Numbered from the stretch's first letter, positions 33,948-43,046 are shown. The stretch is DNA of 64,000 nucleotides from Mesorhizobium loti (GCA_002356515.1 AP017606.1:230704-294703); one strand, 5' to 3'. Program-made: numbers and translations. The notes: generated by a model not told the origin, from the sequence alone.

Positions 33948-35429
33948 ATGAAGCTGTACAAACCTGATTTAGGGGATGAGATGATGATGCTTGATCTGGA
34001 CGGCTTTGACCGTCAGTTGCCCCTGGTTTGTGACTTGGATGGCACTCTGATAAGATCAGATACTTTCCACGAGAGCTTCTTTGAAGCCTTCTTTCATTCG
34101 CCACAGCACCTGCTTCGCACTTTTCCAAGTTGGTTCAAGGGCCGCGCGGCGTTGAAGGAAACGCTGGCAAACGTTTGTTCGATTGAGCCGCGGGCGCTTC
34201 CCTATCGTGCAGAGATGTTGGAATTGATGCGTGGCGCGAAAGCTGACGGGCGTGAAATTTATCTCGTTACGGCAGCGGATCAGAGCATAGCGGATAGTAT
34301 CATTTGTCACCTTGGCGGCTTCGCCGGCGCGAAGGGAAGTGATGGGTCTTTGAACCTGAAGAGCCGCAACAAGTTGAAATGGCTTCAGGCTAGCTTCCCA
34401 GAGGGATTCATCTATGCGGGCGACAGTGCCGCCGACCTGCCAATCTGGGAGGCGGCTTCCGGAGCGGTTTTGGTTGGCAACGGAGTGAAATACGCAAGCC
34501 AGCTCCGTAAAGCTGGCGTTGAGGTCAGGGCGATCAGTCCTGAAAATACCAATCCGGTGAAGGACTGGCTGTTTGAACTCCGGGTACACCAGTGGTCAAA
34601 AAATGTGCTGATTTTCGTTCCACTGTTTCTCGGCCATATTGCGGGCGATTTGCATGCAGTGCTGAGGACAATAGTCGCCTTTGTTGCTTTCGGCCTGATT
34701 GCTTCGGCAACCTATATCATCAACGATCTGGCTGATTTGGAGGCGGACCGGGCGCATGCGACCAAGCGCTTCCGGGCGATTGCTGCAGGCAGAATAAGCG
34801 TTATAAACGGCTTTTTGGCGAGCATTTTTATGCTGGGTGCGGGCATTGGGGTGGCCTTACTTTTGCACCCTCAATTCGCACTGGCTGTCGCAGCCTATCT
34901 GGTGCTGACGCTGGCCTATTCATTCCGCTTGAAGCGTTACGCGTTACTCGATGTGACGGTCATCGGAGCGTTGTTCACACTGAGGATTGTCATGGGTCAG
35001 GTGCTGAATGATCTGGCATTCTCGCCTTGGCTCTTGTCCTTTTCAGCCATGTTCTTCTTCTCGCTGTCTCTGGCAAAGCGTCATGTGGAAGCAATGCGCG
35101 CGTGCTCAAAGGGGAGGGACGCCATCAAAGGTCGCGGATACTTGCCTGACGATTGGCCGCTCACCTTGGGCTATGGCCTTGCTTCCGCCTCGGCTTCGAT
35201 CGTCATCATGCTGCTTTTCATCGCGCTCGAAGCCAGAGCCACCCAAGAATATCACAATCCAGCATGGCTCTATGTTGCGCCGGCGGGCGTGTTCATGTGG
35301 CTGCAAAGGATATGGCTCCTGAGTCATCGCATGGGTTTGCACGACGATCCTATTGTCTTTGCGCTCAAGGACAAGACCAGCTTGTTGATCGGCGCCATCA
35401 TCGCATTGGCGTTTGCGTTGGCTGTGTAA
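33948..35429 (+). CDS. HAD phosphatase-UbiA prenyltransferase fusion (DPPR-synthase-like)
   Basis: 493 residues from the ATG at 33948 (GAAGG upstream); ATGs around 33981 with GGGG upstream are equally possible. The N-terminal 200 residues are a HAD phosphatase (VCDLDGTLIRSDTF; GDSAADLPIWEAA). The rest is an eight- to nine-helix UbiA domain with the two Asp motifs NDLADLEADRAHATKRFRAI and LKRYALLDVTVIGALFTLRI, in the form used by phosphoribosyl-polyprenyl-phosphate (DPPR) synthases. Known pairing: in mycobacteria the transferase (Rv3806c) and phosphatase (Rv3807c) act in sequence toward decaprenyl-phosphate-arabinose, and Azorhizobium noe genes do similar chemistry for Nod factors. Here both are on one chain. 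It heads a plus-strand operon. Confidence 0.85.
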   Translation: MKLYKPDLGDEMMMLDLDGFDRQLPLVCDLDGTLIRSDTFHESFFEAFFHSPQHLLRTFPSWFKGRAALKETLANVCSIEPRALPYRAEMLELMRGAKADGREIYLVTAADQSIADSIICHLGGFAGAKGSDGSLNLKSRNKLKWLQASFPEGFIYAGDSAADLPIWEAASGAVLVGNGVKYASQLRKAGVEVRAISPENTNPVKDWLFELRVHQWSKNVLIFVPLFLGHIAGDLHAVLRTIVAFVAFGLIASATYIINDLADLEADRAHATKRFRAIAAGRISVINGFLASIFMLGAGIGVALLLHPQFALAVAAYLVLTLAYSFRLKRYALLDVTVIGALFTLRIVMGQVLNDLAFSPWLLSFSAMFFFSLSLAKRHVEAMRACSKGRDAIKGRGYLPDDWPLTLGYGLASASASIVIMLLFIALEARATQEYHNPAWLYVAPAGVFMWLQRIWLLSHRMGLHDDPIVFALKDKTSLLIGAIIALAFALAV

Positions 35430-35447
35430 AACAAAGCGGTTGCCAAT

Positions 35448-36518
35448 ATGCAAGAGACGACCTTAGTAACCCTGAATGCGCCCCTCGTACTCCTGACTGG
35501 AGCTGCCGGCTGGTTGGGCGGGCGCGTCGCGGCGGCGCTGACGACGGGTTTGCCGGAAGCAGGACTTCTCGCACGCGGCGGCTTCCGGGTAAGGGCGTTC
35601 GTTCCTGCGGGAGAAGACGTATCGCAGCTGCGCGACCAGGGCCTGGATATCGTGACAGGCGATATCCGGGACATGGAATCTGTCCGCGCATTCGTGGCTG
35701 GTGCCGAGGGCGCCGTATTGATCCACCTGGCCGGCATCATTCATCCCAAAACGGTTGCCCAATTTGAAGCCATCAACACACAGGGCACGATCAATCTGGT
35801 TACGGCAGCGCAAAAGGCAGGTGTGAGGCGCGCGGTCGTCATGTCATCGAATTCGCCGATAGGCTGCAATCCGCACCCGGACCACAGATTCACGGAGGAA
35901 AGCCCCTATAACCCCTACATGGGATATGGCCGTTCCAAGATGCAGATGGAAAAGGCACTGCGTGCGGAACTTGCTGCTGGCAGCCCGATGGAAGTCGTCA
36001 TCGTCCGCGCGCCCTGGTTTTACGGTCCCAACCAGCCTCAAAGGCAAACGCTCTTTTTTAAGATGGTCAAGGATGGCAAGTTTCCAATTGTTGGATCGGG
36101 GCGGAACCGCCGCTCGATGGGCTACACTGACAACCTGGCGCAGGGCATTCTTCTTGCCGCAGTTCACGAGCGGGCGGTAGGAGAGATATTCTGGCTTGCA
36201 GACGAGACGCCGTACACCATGAAAGAAATTGTCGAGGTCGCCGGCATGGTCCTGCACGAAGATTTCGGCATGACGGTCAAGCCCAACAAGTTCCATCTGC
36301 CGGACATCCTCGGCGACGTCGCAACGATAGTTGATGCGACTCTCCAGTATGCCGGCGTCTATCACCAGAAAATCCATGTGCTGTCCGAAATGAACAAGAC
36401 AATTGCCTGCGATATCACCAAAGCCAGAAAAGTGCTCGGTTACGCGCCCACAATCGCCTTGCGCGAAGGCATGCGACGTTCGGTCGATTGGTGCATGAAG
36501 AACGGTCAGGCATTTTAA
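35448..36518 (+). CDS. NAD-dependent epimerase/dehydratase-type SDR
   Basis: 356 residues. Extended SDR fold with VLLTGAAGWLGGRVAAAL, TGDIRDMESVRAF, IHLAGIIHPKTV, catalytic Tyr-Lys in YMGYGRSKMQMEKA and the substrate-side VRAPWFYGPNQPQRQTLFFK. It is close to the 3-beta-hydroxysteroid dehydrogenase/nucleotide-sugar epimerase group. It lies 18 bp after the HAD-UbiA gene. In a decaprenyl-phosphate-arabinose-like route it could supply the 2'-keto reduction step performed by DprE2; a nucleotide-sugar epimerase is the alternative. The downstream membrane-protein frame begins inside its last codons. Confidence 0.8.
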   Translation: MQETTLVTLNAPLVLLTGAAGWLGGRVAAALTTGLPEAGLLARGGFRVRAFVPAGEDVSQLRDQGLDIVTGDIRDMESVRAFVAGAEGAVLIHLAGIIHPKTVAQFEAINTQGTINLVTAAQKAGVRRAVVMSSNSPIGCNPHPDHRFTEESPYNPYMGYGRSKMQMEKALRAELAAGSPMEVVIVRAPWFYGPNQPQRQTLFFKMVKDGKFPIVGSGRNRRSMGYTDNLAQGILLAAVHERAVGEIFWLADETPYTMKEIVEVAGMVLHEDFGMTVKPNKFHLPDILGDVATIVDATLQYAGVYHQKIHVLSEMNKTIACDITKARKVLGYAPTIALREGMRRSVDWCMKNGQAF

Positions 36519-38527
36519 TTAAGGCTTGCCGAAGAATTCGGAGATCGCCACTGTTAGTACAAACTTCTTCCGTTATTTCCAGTGCTCTCGTTTCGAGCGC
36601 CATAGGATATGCCATAGGGTTTCCGGTTTCGAAGTTTTTCGACAGCAATATTCGGATGCGCTTGCTTATCGCGCCGGTCATCGGACTGGGAATATTCGGC
36701 GCTGCAGGTGTTTCCATTTTTCATTTGTTACCTTTAACCGCGGTCAATCTTATTCTGATCGTCCTTGCGTTGTTCGCTGTCGCACTCTGGCTATCGAAAG
36801 GCGCCGTCGATCCGCTGTTGCGCTCCCCGACCAATCCTGGCTTTTCCTGGTTCACTGTTGCATTTCTCCTCTGCCTTTTGCCAGCCTTCGCGATCATTCC
36901 GCAGCATTATGGGGAAAGTGCCGGCGTCGGTGACCCGATCTGGGACCATGCTAAAATAGCTATTATAAATGAAATAGCTCAAAACGGCTTGCCTCCCGGC
37001 AATCCATACTATTCCGAAGCAGGTACTCCCAGCACACTTATTTACTACTACGTCTGGCACTTCATCGCCGCATGTTCATCAGTCATCACCGGCGGTAGCG
37101 GCTGGGAGGCCGATATTGCTCTTACCGGCATGACGGCGTTGTACTCGACGTTTGTCGTAACGTGGCTGGCAGTGGCACGAAGCAGAAGCTCAGATGCCGC
37201 TTGGTGGGTACTCCCGCTCTTGCTTGCCAGTTCCCTTAAGCCAATCGTGCGATTTGTCTCAGGTACGTGGCTCGACACATGGATGGTACAGCAATACAGT
37301 TTCGACGCGTGGATTATTCAAACCTCATGGGCACCCCAGCACGTATTTTCTGGATCCATAGCCTTAATTGCCATCATGGCATACATACGAATTCTACATT
37401 GTAACGCCGGGCGTGATCTCAGCTTGGCAGTGGTTACGGGGGCGATGCTTGCTTCTGCTTATGGCAGCTCCATGTGGGCAGGCGGCCTCTCACTGCTTTT
37501 GATATTACCCATTGTGGGGGGGCTGTCGATTTCTGATGTTGCAAGGGCCAAACGGCTGCTTCAAGTCCTCATATTACTTTCAGTCGCTGTTAGCATAGCC
37601 GTACTCTGCGCGGGCGTATTGGTCTACGAACAGGCTGTCATATTAAATGCCAGAAAAGCCGTGGAATTTTGGATATTTCCCATATTCGTGGGAATGGACG
37701 GGCTTATGGATCTTCCAGGCTTCTGGCTGTTCTTGCTTATCATCGACCTCAGTATTCTGTATGCCTCATTTCTTATTTGGACATTATCGATATCACCTGG
37801 CGATGTCGCAGCATACTCCCACATCGACCGGGCGATCTTTGTCACCGTTCTCGCGCCACTATTTTGCGCCCAGTTTATGCACAGCGTCATTCTGTATAAT
37901 GACTTGGGGTGGCGTGTGATAATTCCATCATTGCTAGTTATGATCGCGGTTACAGCTACGCTGTTCTCCTCGCAAATTGGCAAAAGCACGTTAACCGGTC
38001 GTCTAACGACTATAACAGCAATTGTATTCCTGGCGCCTTCAATTTTGGCCGGCGCTCAGTTTGTATACTTGTCCGACTTCCAATTTCGAGTTCAAGGACC
38101 CGAAACATTAGAGGGCACAGCTTTCAGAGCATCTCCTGAAATGTGGAAAGCTGTTCGGCAATTAACGCCATCAGATGAAGCGGTCGCCAACAATCCGCTC
38201 GATTTTGCAAACGTGACATATCGACCAGGGAATATTTCTTGGGCAACATTGTCACAAAGGCGAAATTGCGCAACGACACTGGGGTTTTTACGCTCCTATG
38301 CAGCTCAACTTACGCCAAATCAGGCATCAGAAGTCTACAACCTCTTCGTCGAAGCGTTCAGAGGTGAGGTTTCCGAAAGTCATCTTAGAGTTATGAAAGA
38401 AAAGTATCTTTGTAAGACTCTTGTGGTTACAGCGCGAGATGGTTTATGGGATAAACCGGCGCTGAACAACAGTTCAGTATACAAGCTCGTGTCCGAGAAA
38501 GAAGGGAAGTGGCGGATTTATCGATAA
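36488..38527 (+). CDS. Large multispanning membrane protein, GT-C-glycosyltransferase-like
   Basis: 679 residues with about 12 membrane helices between residues 25 and 520, followed by a soluble C-terminal domain of about 150 residues with paired Cys (RRNCATTLGF, EKYLCKTLVV). The first extracytoplasmic loop is long and contains SAGVGDPIWDHAKIAIINEI, with acidic residues placed as in GT-C enzymes that use polyprenyl-phosphate sugars. No family name is certain. The GTG at 36488 overlaps the SDR gene by 31 bp; later starts lack better ribosome sites. Codon use is more AT-rich than that of the flanking catabolic genes. It is probably the glycosyltransferase that uses the lipid-linked pentose. Confidence 0.6.
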   Translation: MVHEERSGILIKACRRIRRSPLLVQTSSVISSALVSSAIGYAIGFPVSKFFDSNIRMRLLIAPVIGLGIFGAAGVSIFHLLPLTAVNLILIVLALFAVALWLSKGAVDPLLRSPTNPGFSWFTVAFLLCLLPAFAIIPQHYGESAGVGDPIWDHAKIAIINEIAQNGLPPGNPYYSEAGTPSTLIYYYVWHFIAACSSVITGGSGWEADIALTGMTALYSTFVVTWLAVARSRSSDAAWWVLPLLLASSLKPIVRFVSGTWLDTWMVQQYSFDAWIIQTSWAPQHVFSGSIALIAIMAYIRILHCNAGRDLSLAVVTGAMLASAYGSSMWAGGLSLLLILPIVGGLSISDVARAKRLLQVLILLSVAVSIAVLCAGVLVYEQAVILNARKAVEFWIFPIFVGMDGLMDLPGFWLFLLIIDLSILYASFLIWTLSISPGDVAAYSHIDRAIFVTVLAPLFCAQFMHSVILYNDLGWRVIIPSLLVMIAVTATLFSSQIGKSTLTGRLTTITAIVFLAPSILAGAQFVYLSDFQFRVQGPETLEGTAFRASPEMWKAVRQLTPSDEAVANNPLDFANVTYRPGNISWATLSQRRNCATTLGFLRSYAAQLTPNQASEVYNLFVEAFRGEVSESHLRVMKEKYLCKTLVVTARDGLWDKPALNNSSVYKLVSEKEGKWRIYR

Positions 38528-38539
38528 TACGCCTTTAAA

Positions 38540-38585
38540 GGTAAGACCTTATGTCCTTTTGGTTGCCGGCTGTGAGGTGGTTCGC
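38540..38585 (+). repeat. Left (subterminal) inverted repeat of the IS110-family element
   Basis: Pairs with 40164-40210. The first 20 bases are identical on opposite strands, then TTTTGGTTGCCGG against TTTCTGGCTACCGG (one indel, one or two substitutions), then 19 more identical bases. Confidence 0.85.
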
Positions 38586-38651
38586 CCTACACTGGCAGTG
38601 TTGAAACGAGGGTTGCTCGTGGAGCCTATCCTCATGCCAGGAGGACGAACC

Positions 38652-39770
38652 ATGGAAGATTATAGCGAAATTTTCGTAGGATTGGATGTTTCGAAGGATC
38701 GGCATGCTGTTGCTCTCGCCGAGAGCGGGCGTAGCGGCGAGGTTCGATATGTCGGAGAGATATCCTCCGATAGTGCGTCAGTACGCCGCCTCGTCCGCAA
38801 GCTCGGACGCCCGGGTGTGCGATTGAGATTCTGCTATGAGGCTGGGCCCACCGGATACGGTCTGAAGCGGGAGATCGAAGCGCTTGGCCACGAGTGCGCC
38901 GTGATTGCTCCGTCCCTGATCCCGCGCAAGCCTGGCGATCGGGTCAAGACGAACCGCCGCGATGCCGAGAAACTTGCCCGGCTGTTCCGTGCCGGTGAGC
39001 TGACGGAGATCTGGACGCCGGACGCTGCTCATGAGGCTATGCGTGACCTGATCCGCGCCCGCGAGGCTGCGGTGAAGGATCGAACCCGCAAGCGGCATGA
39101 GATTCGATCCTTCCTGTTGCGACATGGCAAGATTTATCCGGGCCTGAAGGCCTGGGGGACGAAGTATCTCAGATGGCTGCATGGACTGAGTTTCTCATAT
39201 CGTAGCCAGGAAGCTGTCTTGCAGGAGTTGATCCTCGCAGAGTCGCAGTGCCGAGAAAGAGTAGTGCGCCTGGAAAAGGCAATCGAAGACGGCCTGCTCG
39301 ACTGGCCACTCGCGCCGGTAGTCGAACGCTTGCAGGCTTTGCGTGGGGTTCAGCTCATTTGTGCGGCTACCTTCATGGTCGAAATCGGCGATGTACGCCG
39401 CTTTGCCAACCCGCGACAACTGATGGCTTATCTCGGACTTGTGCCCTCGGAGCGCTCGACCGGGGACGCCGTGCGACGGGGTGGTATCACCAAGACTGGG
39501 AATGCCCGAGTGCGCCGCGTCTTGGCCGAGAGCGCCTGGACTTACCGCTATCCGGCCAAACTGGGGAAAAGAAAATACTGCGAAAGCCGCCACATGCCAG
39601 AAGTCGTGCGAGACATAGCGTGGAACGCACAGGCGCGCTTGACCAAGCGCTACAGAGCCCTGATCGCGCGTGGCAAGCGCAGCACCGTGGCTGTGACCGC
39701 AATAGCTCGGGAACTCGCTGCTTTCATGTGGGCCATCGCACGAGCGGATGAGCAGCAGGCAGGAACCTGA
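38652..39770 (+). CDS. IS110-family (IS1111-type) DEDD recombinase/transposase
   Basis: 372 residues from the ATG at 38652 (AGGAGG 7 nt upstream). The RuvC-like DEDD residues are visible in VGLDVSKDRHAVAL (Asp), RFCYEAGPTGYGL (Glu) and KTNRRDAEKLARLF (Asp). The C-terminal transposase_20 domain has LRGVQLICAATFMVEIGDVR, RQLMAYLGLVPSERSTGD with the conserved Ser, and GGITKTGNARVRRVLAESAW. It is full length with no frameshift, so the element may still be active. The family uses an element-encoded bridge (seek) RNA to choose its target. Confidence 0.92.
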   Translation: MEDYSEIFVGLDVSKDRHAVALAESGRSGEVRYVGEISSDSASVRRLVRKLGRPGVRLRFCYEAGPTGYGLKREIEALGHECAVIAPSLIPRKPGDRVKTNRRDAEKLARLFRAGELTEIWTPDAAHEAMRDLIRAREAAVKDRTRKRHEIRSFLLRHGKIYPGLKAWGTKYLRWLHGLSFSYRSQEAVLQELILAESQCRERVVRLEKAIEDGLLDWPLAPVVERLQALRGVQLICAATFMVEIGDVRRFANPRQLMAYLGLVPSERSTGDAVRRGGITKTGNARVRRVLAESAWTYRYPAKLGKRKYCESRHMPEVVRDIAWNAQARLTKRYRALIARGKRSTVAVTAIARELAAFMWAIARADEQQAGT

Positions 39771-40163
39771 TCCTCGGTCGCGACGAACAATCATCGCGCC
39801 TATCGGCGGGGACGTGGCATTCAAGGGGGAATTCCCGGCACCGCTTTGTGGCCGGCAATGCCGACGCCCGTTGTAAGAGAGGACCAGCCCCGGACGAATA
39901 CATGGACATGCGGTAACCAACCCGCGCATCAGAGCTTGTTCACCCGCGTCCCAGGCCACGTCTCCACCGATAGGCGCTCCGTCAATGAGAAACCGACCGA
40001 GGAAATCGGTGTCGGGTGGAGTACTGCGCAGATCGCGCTTGCAAAAAGACATGCGCGTGCAGCAACGAAGGCTGTGGAGTTGCAACGAGAAGCGCGTTGG
40101 TCGACCTGGCGAGTGCGGCGGGGTCGTCGGTGACCTAGGTCGCGGAAGCGTTGGCGTAGCTCC
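39771..40163 (+). other. 3' non-coding region of the IS110-family element, candidate bridge/seek RNA locus
   Basis: 393 bp between the transposase stop and the right inverted repeat hold no supported gene; open frames here are antisense to or shadows of the IS. In IS1111-type elements the guide RNA is encoded at this, the transposase-distal, end. Secondary structure was not computed. Confidence 0.45.
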
Positions 40164-40210
40164 GCGAACCACCTCACAGCCGGTAGCCAGAAAGGACATA
40201 AGGTCTTACC
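40164..40210 (-). repeat. Right (subterminal) inverted repeat of the IS110-family element
   Basis: Reverse complement of 38540-38585 with a few differences (see that entry). Confidence 0.85.
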
Positions 40211-40339
40211 TGCAAGGCTCGCCAATGCTGCGTCAGCACTCCCAACACTCTGCTCAGCCTTAAAACCGGCAATCTGGCCGGTCTTAGTGTCTGTTCCAAC
40301 AAGAGGTGAGTGATTTCAGCGGGTTGTGATTCTGTCGGA

Positions 40340-41130
40340 GTAACCGGGGCAGATTTCCGGGTGGAGGGGGTTTGCGGGCGAGCACGTTCGTGATTCACCA
40401 TCTGCGTGACGCTACCACCGACTGATTCGCTTGAAGGCCTGTCGCTCGCTCAGCTCCACGGGCTGGTTGCTGCGCTGATCGGCGAAGTGCGCGGTCTTCA
40501 AACCCGGTCAGGATCGCCACCGAAGGGGCGATGTGGGGGGCGATCCGCCACCACGGCTTCTCGCCGATACCGTCGTCGTATCCGATGATGCCGGCCAGTT
40601 CCGCATTGGCGAGCATGCGCTGTGCTGGGTCCACGCCGAGCGGCTCGTCCACAAATTAATACCCATAACCTCGACCGCCGCCGCGTCGTCGACATCATGC
40701 GCCAGTTGATCTGGTGGTTCTATCGCGACCTGAAGAGCTACCGAGCTGATCCATGCCCCCAAGGGCAGCCGCACTGCGGGCCCGCTTCGAGCACCTGTTC
40801 AAACGCTGGCCCGGCTGCATCGCCGCAAGCATGAACTCCTGAGCGTTCTCGATCGTCTCGAGATCCCACTCCACACCAACGGGTCCGAAAACGACATCCG
40901 CGCCTTAGTCACCAAGCGCAAGATCTCCGGCGGAACCGTCAGTGAGGCAGGCAAGAACGCCCGCGACGTCCTGCTCGGCCTGATGAAGACCTGCATCAAG
41001 CTCGACATCTCATTCTTCCGCTATCTCGGCGGCCGCCTCGGCATACACGCACAACCGCCGATTCCACCGCTCCCGGATCTCGTTAGGCAAGCCGCTCAAG
41101 CCTGACTGCCCGGAAATCTGCCCCGGTTAC
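40340..41130 (+). mobile_element. Internally deleted IS66-family element with both ends intact
   Basis: Both ends carry the same perfect 22-bp inverted repeat, starting GTAACCGGGGCAGATTTCCG at 40340-40361 and in reverse complement at 41109-41130. Only about 790 bp lies between them, against roughly 2.5 kb for a complete IS66 element. tnpA and tnpB are gone and tnpC is in pieces, so it could be moved only by a related element elsewhere. Confidence 0.85.
40406..41105 (+). pseudogene. tnpC: IS66 transposase (TnpC) remnant
   Basis: Pieces in order: N-terminal LEGLSLAQLHGLVAALIGEV; HALCWVHAERLVHKL near 40600; RQLIWWFYRDLKSYR near 40705; then in another frame LARLHRRKHELLSVLDRLEI, TNGSENDIRALVTKRKISGG and the C-terminal LKLGDRLGV-type end (FFRYLGGRLGIHAQPPIPPL). 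The DDE core between the first two pieces is deleted and at least one frameshift is present. Not functional. Confidence 0.85.
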
Positions 41131-41138
41131 CGCAGGTT

Positions 41139-42662
41139 TTAGTTTCTGTCTCTTGCGGCTGACCGGGCGCGTTCTTGTGCGGAATGACAGAGTGCTGCTT
41201 CCGCGGCCCGGAACGCCAGGGCCATGATGGTCATTTGAGGATTGACGCCGGGCGCTTCCGGAATGAGGCTGCCATCAGCGACAAAGAGGTTTTCGACGCC
41301 ACGCACCCGTCCGTAACTGTCGACCGCGCAAGCATCCCGATGCTCGCCAGGCGGGCAGCTCGAAAACAGGTGTATGGACATCAGGTTGGTTGCCTGTTTG
41401 GGCAAAGGCTTGTTCCAGTACTCATGCACCTGATTAGGGCTCGTCCACCCTTCATGGCCGGATATGCCCGGGAACACCTTGCGGGCGCCGGCCTCAAACA
41501 TGACTTGGCCAAGACGGGTGAGAACTTGGCACAAAGCGATCCAGTCGTCAGGGGCGAGTTTGAAACCAACAAGCGGCTCATTGATGCCGGGAAGCGGCCT
41601 CACCGAGCCAACTCCGCGAGGCCGTATCATGCCGTAATATGAGCCGCAAAAACGCCAGTTCCGCATCAGATCGCCGCGATTGGTCCAGTCTTCCGCAAGC
41701 GAGAGGCCAAAGATCGCGGGCGTAAATACTGATCCACCGATCCGCTGTTCCGGCATGAATTCGGTAATCGCCGTCAGAGGGAGCCGCGACTGATGCGCAT
41801 CGACCGGCTCATCAAACAGCGCCGTTGCCCTGATTGTCGGGTGAACGCGCAGCGTATTGCCAATGCATTTGCGCGGGCCGGATCGGCGCAAAAGCGCCGG
41901 GGTGTGAATTGCACCTGCGCACACAAACACCATGCCGGCTTTTACGCGCACTGCCATGGCATGTCCGCCTGGATCGCGTGAACGGGCAAGGACTTCTGTG
42001 GCACGGCCCTTTTCAATTCGTATGTTGTCCACCCGCGTTTGCGTCAGCAGACGCATACCGCGGTCCACTGCCTTTGGCAGAAGGGTAATCGCCATGGACT
42101 GCTTGGCGCCGTTCGGACAAACATAAGAACAGCGGTTGGCGCCCTTGCAGCCACGTTGCCCCCGTTTCAGTTCCGACACTTTCCAGCCGAGCGCTTCGCC
42201 CCCCTTCCGCAGAATGTCGGTGGCACGTCCGAGCGGACCGGGGGTCAAGCTTGCATTTACCGCCGTCTCCGCGCGCTCGTAATATTGCGCCAATTCATCC
42301 GGCGTAAAATTCTCGATCTTATAGAGCTCGCGCCATTGATCAATGAGATTGCTATCGGCTCGCTGGGTAATAGCGCTGTTGATTTCTGTTCCTCCCCCGA
42401 CGCAGCGGCCTTCGGCATAGTTAATGGGGGGGCGCCCAATCGCGGCGGTTAGTCCTCCGCTGCGCCAGGCTGCTAAAAATGCCTCGCTTGCGATAGGAGA
42501 AGCTGATGATGACGGAATATGCTTACCTTCTTCAAGCATGATTACAGAAATGCCAGCAGCTGTCAGCACATCTGCTACGCTGGCACCACCCGCGCCAGAG
42601 CCGATAATCACCGCATCTGCTTCCAGTTGCAGTGCGTTGCCCGGTTGAAAACGGCCTTTCAT
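41139..42662 (-). CDS. GMC-family FAD-dependent oxidoreductase
   Basis: 507 residues. FAD-binding VIIGSGAGGASVADVLTAAG at the N-terminus, GRCVGGGTEINSAI, a Cys-containing CSYVCPNGAKQSMAITLLPK, FVCAGAIHTPALLRRSG and the C-terminal ENLFVADGSLIPEAPGVNPQ. AAGG 7 nt before the ATG at 42662. GMC enzymes oxidise alcohols or sugars at the membrane face or in the cytoplasm. It follows a small membrane protein, an SMR transporter and an SDR in one minus-strand operon. In a DPR-to-DPA-type epimerisation it could play the 2'-OH oxidase role of DprE1, though DprE1 itself belongs to a different flavoprotein family; that assignment is inference. Its 3' end is 9 bp from the IS66 remnant. Confidence 0.85.
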   Translation of the reverse strand: MKGRFQPGNALQLEADAVIIGSGAGGASVADVLTAAGISVIMLEEGKHIPSSSASPIASEAFLAAWRSGGLTAAIGRPPINYAEGRCVGGGTEINSAITQRADSNLIDQWRELYKIENFTPDELAQYYERAETAVNASLTPGPLGRATDILRKGGEALGWKVSELKRGQRGCKGANRCSYVCPNGAKQSMAITLLPKAVDRGMRLLTQTRVDNIRIEKGRATEVLARSRDPGGHAMAVRVKAGMVFVCAGAIHTPALLRRSGPRKCIGNTLRVHPTIRATALFDEPVDAHQSRLPLTAITEFMPEQRIGGSVFTPAIFGLSLAEDWTNRGDLMRNWRFCGSYYGMIRPRGVGSVRPLPGINEPLVGFKLAPDDWIALCQVLTRLGQVMFEAGARKVFPGISGHEGWTSPNQVHEYWNKPLPKQATNLMSIHLFSSCPPGEHRDACAVDSYGRVRGVENLFVADGSLIPEAPGVNPQMTIMALAFRAAEAALCHSAQERARSAARDRN

Positions 42663-42671
42663 GTCAAGGCC

Positions 42672-43046
42672 TTAATTCCCTGCAGGCCGTACGTATAACA
42701 GTCTTGCCGCCACGGGCATCTGCTCATAAAATGCGAGCAGCGTCATCGATCGATAAAGGCGCACGACGGATGTGATGGGACCGGGCGATCTCTGCAGAAG
42801 ATTATAAAACCTGTCTGCGCGAAGCGCGCTTGCCAACGGACCGCCCGCGCCGGCTGAAATCAAGAAGACGCAAAGGCTCAGGAAGATCGAAACGCTTCGA
42901 ACCGCCAAGCGAATATGAAAGGGCGCACCTGCAATGGCTCGGGTGACGCTCGGTACGACTTCAGTTACTACGGCTGATTTTTCTTCTCCGTCGAGTAGTG
43001 GCCACGCAGGTATCAGTGTTGCCACAATCACTCGATCGAATACCAT
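42672..43046 (-). CDS. Small single-span membrane protein, probable partner of the GMC oxidoreductase
   Basis: 124 residues from the ATG at 43046 (GAGGAG 6 nt upstream); the longer open frame to 43226 is antisense to or overlapping the SMR gene. One strong membrane helix (SVSIFLSLCVFLISAGAGG) near residues 50-70 and a helical C-terminal half (SVVRLYRSMTLLAFYEQMP). I do not recognise a named family. Its position, 10 bp before the GMC gene and 1 bp after the SMR gene, suggests a membrane anchor or electron-transfer accessory for the GMC enzyme. Confidence 0.6.
   Translation of the reverse strand: MVFDRVIVATLIPAWPLLDGEEKSAVVTEVVPSVTRAIAGAPFHIRLAVRSVSIFLSLCVFLISAGAGGPLASALRADRFYNLLQRSPGPITSVVRLYRSMTLLAFYEQMPVAARLLYVRPAGN

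Larger units (their letters stand above)
38540..40210 (+). mobile_element. IS110-family element of the IS1111 type
   Basis: About 1.67 kb. One transposase gene is bracketed by inverted repeats of about 46 bp (38540-38585 and 40164-40210), which begin GGTAAGACCTTATGTCCTTT on both strands and end in GTGAGGTGGTTCGC with few mismatches. True tips are not fixed by these repeats, because IS1111-type elements have subterminal repeats and leave no target duplication. The element lies just after the membrane-protein gene. Confidence 0.8.

Noticed and set aside
33166..34128. 320-codon minus-strand open frame
   Set aside because: Only a short stretch (CRLYFHEIGFHWSQRV) is meaningful, and it is part of the frameshifted IS1595 remnant; the rest is antisense to the HAD-UbiA region.
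39195..40199. 334-codon minus-strand open frame across the IS110 element
   Set aside because: Antisense to the transposase and running through its 3' end and inverted repeat; low-complexity and without motifs.
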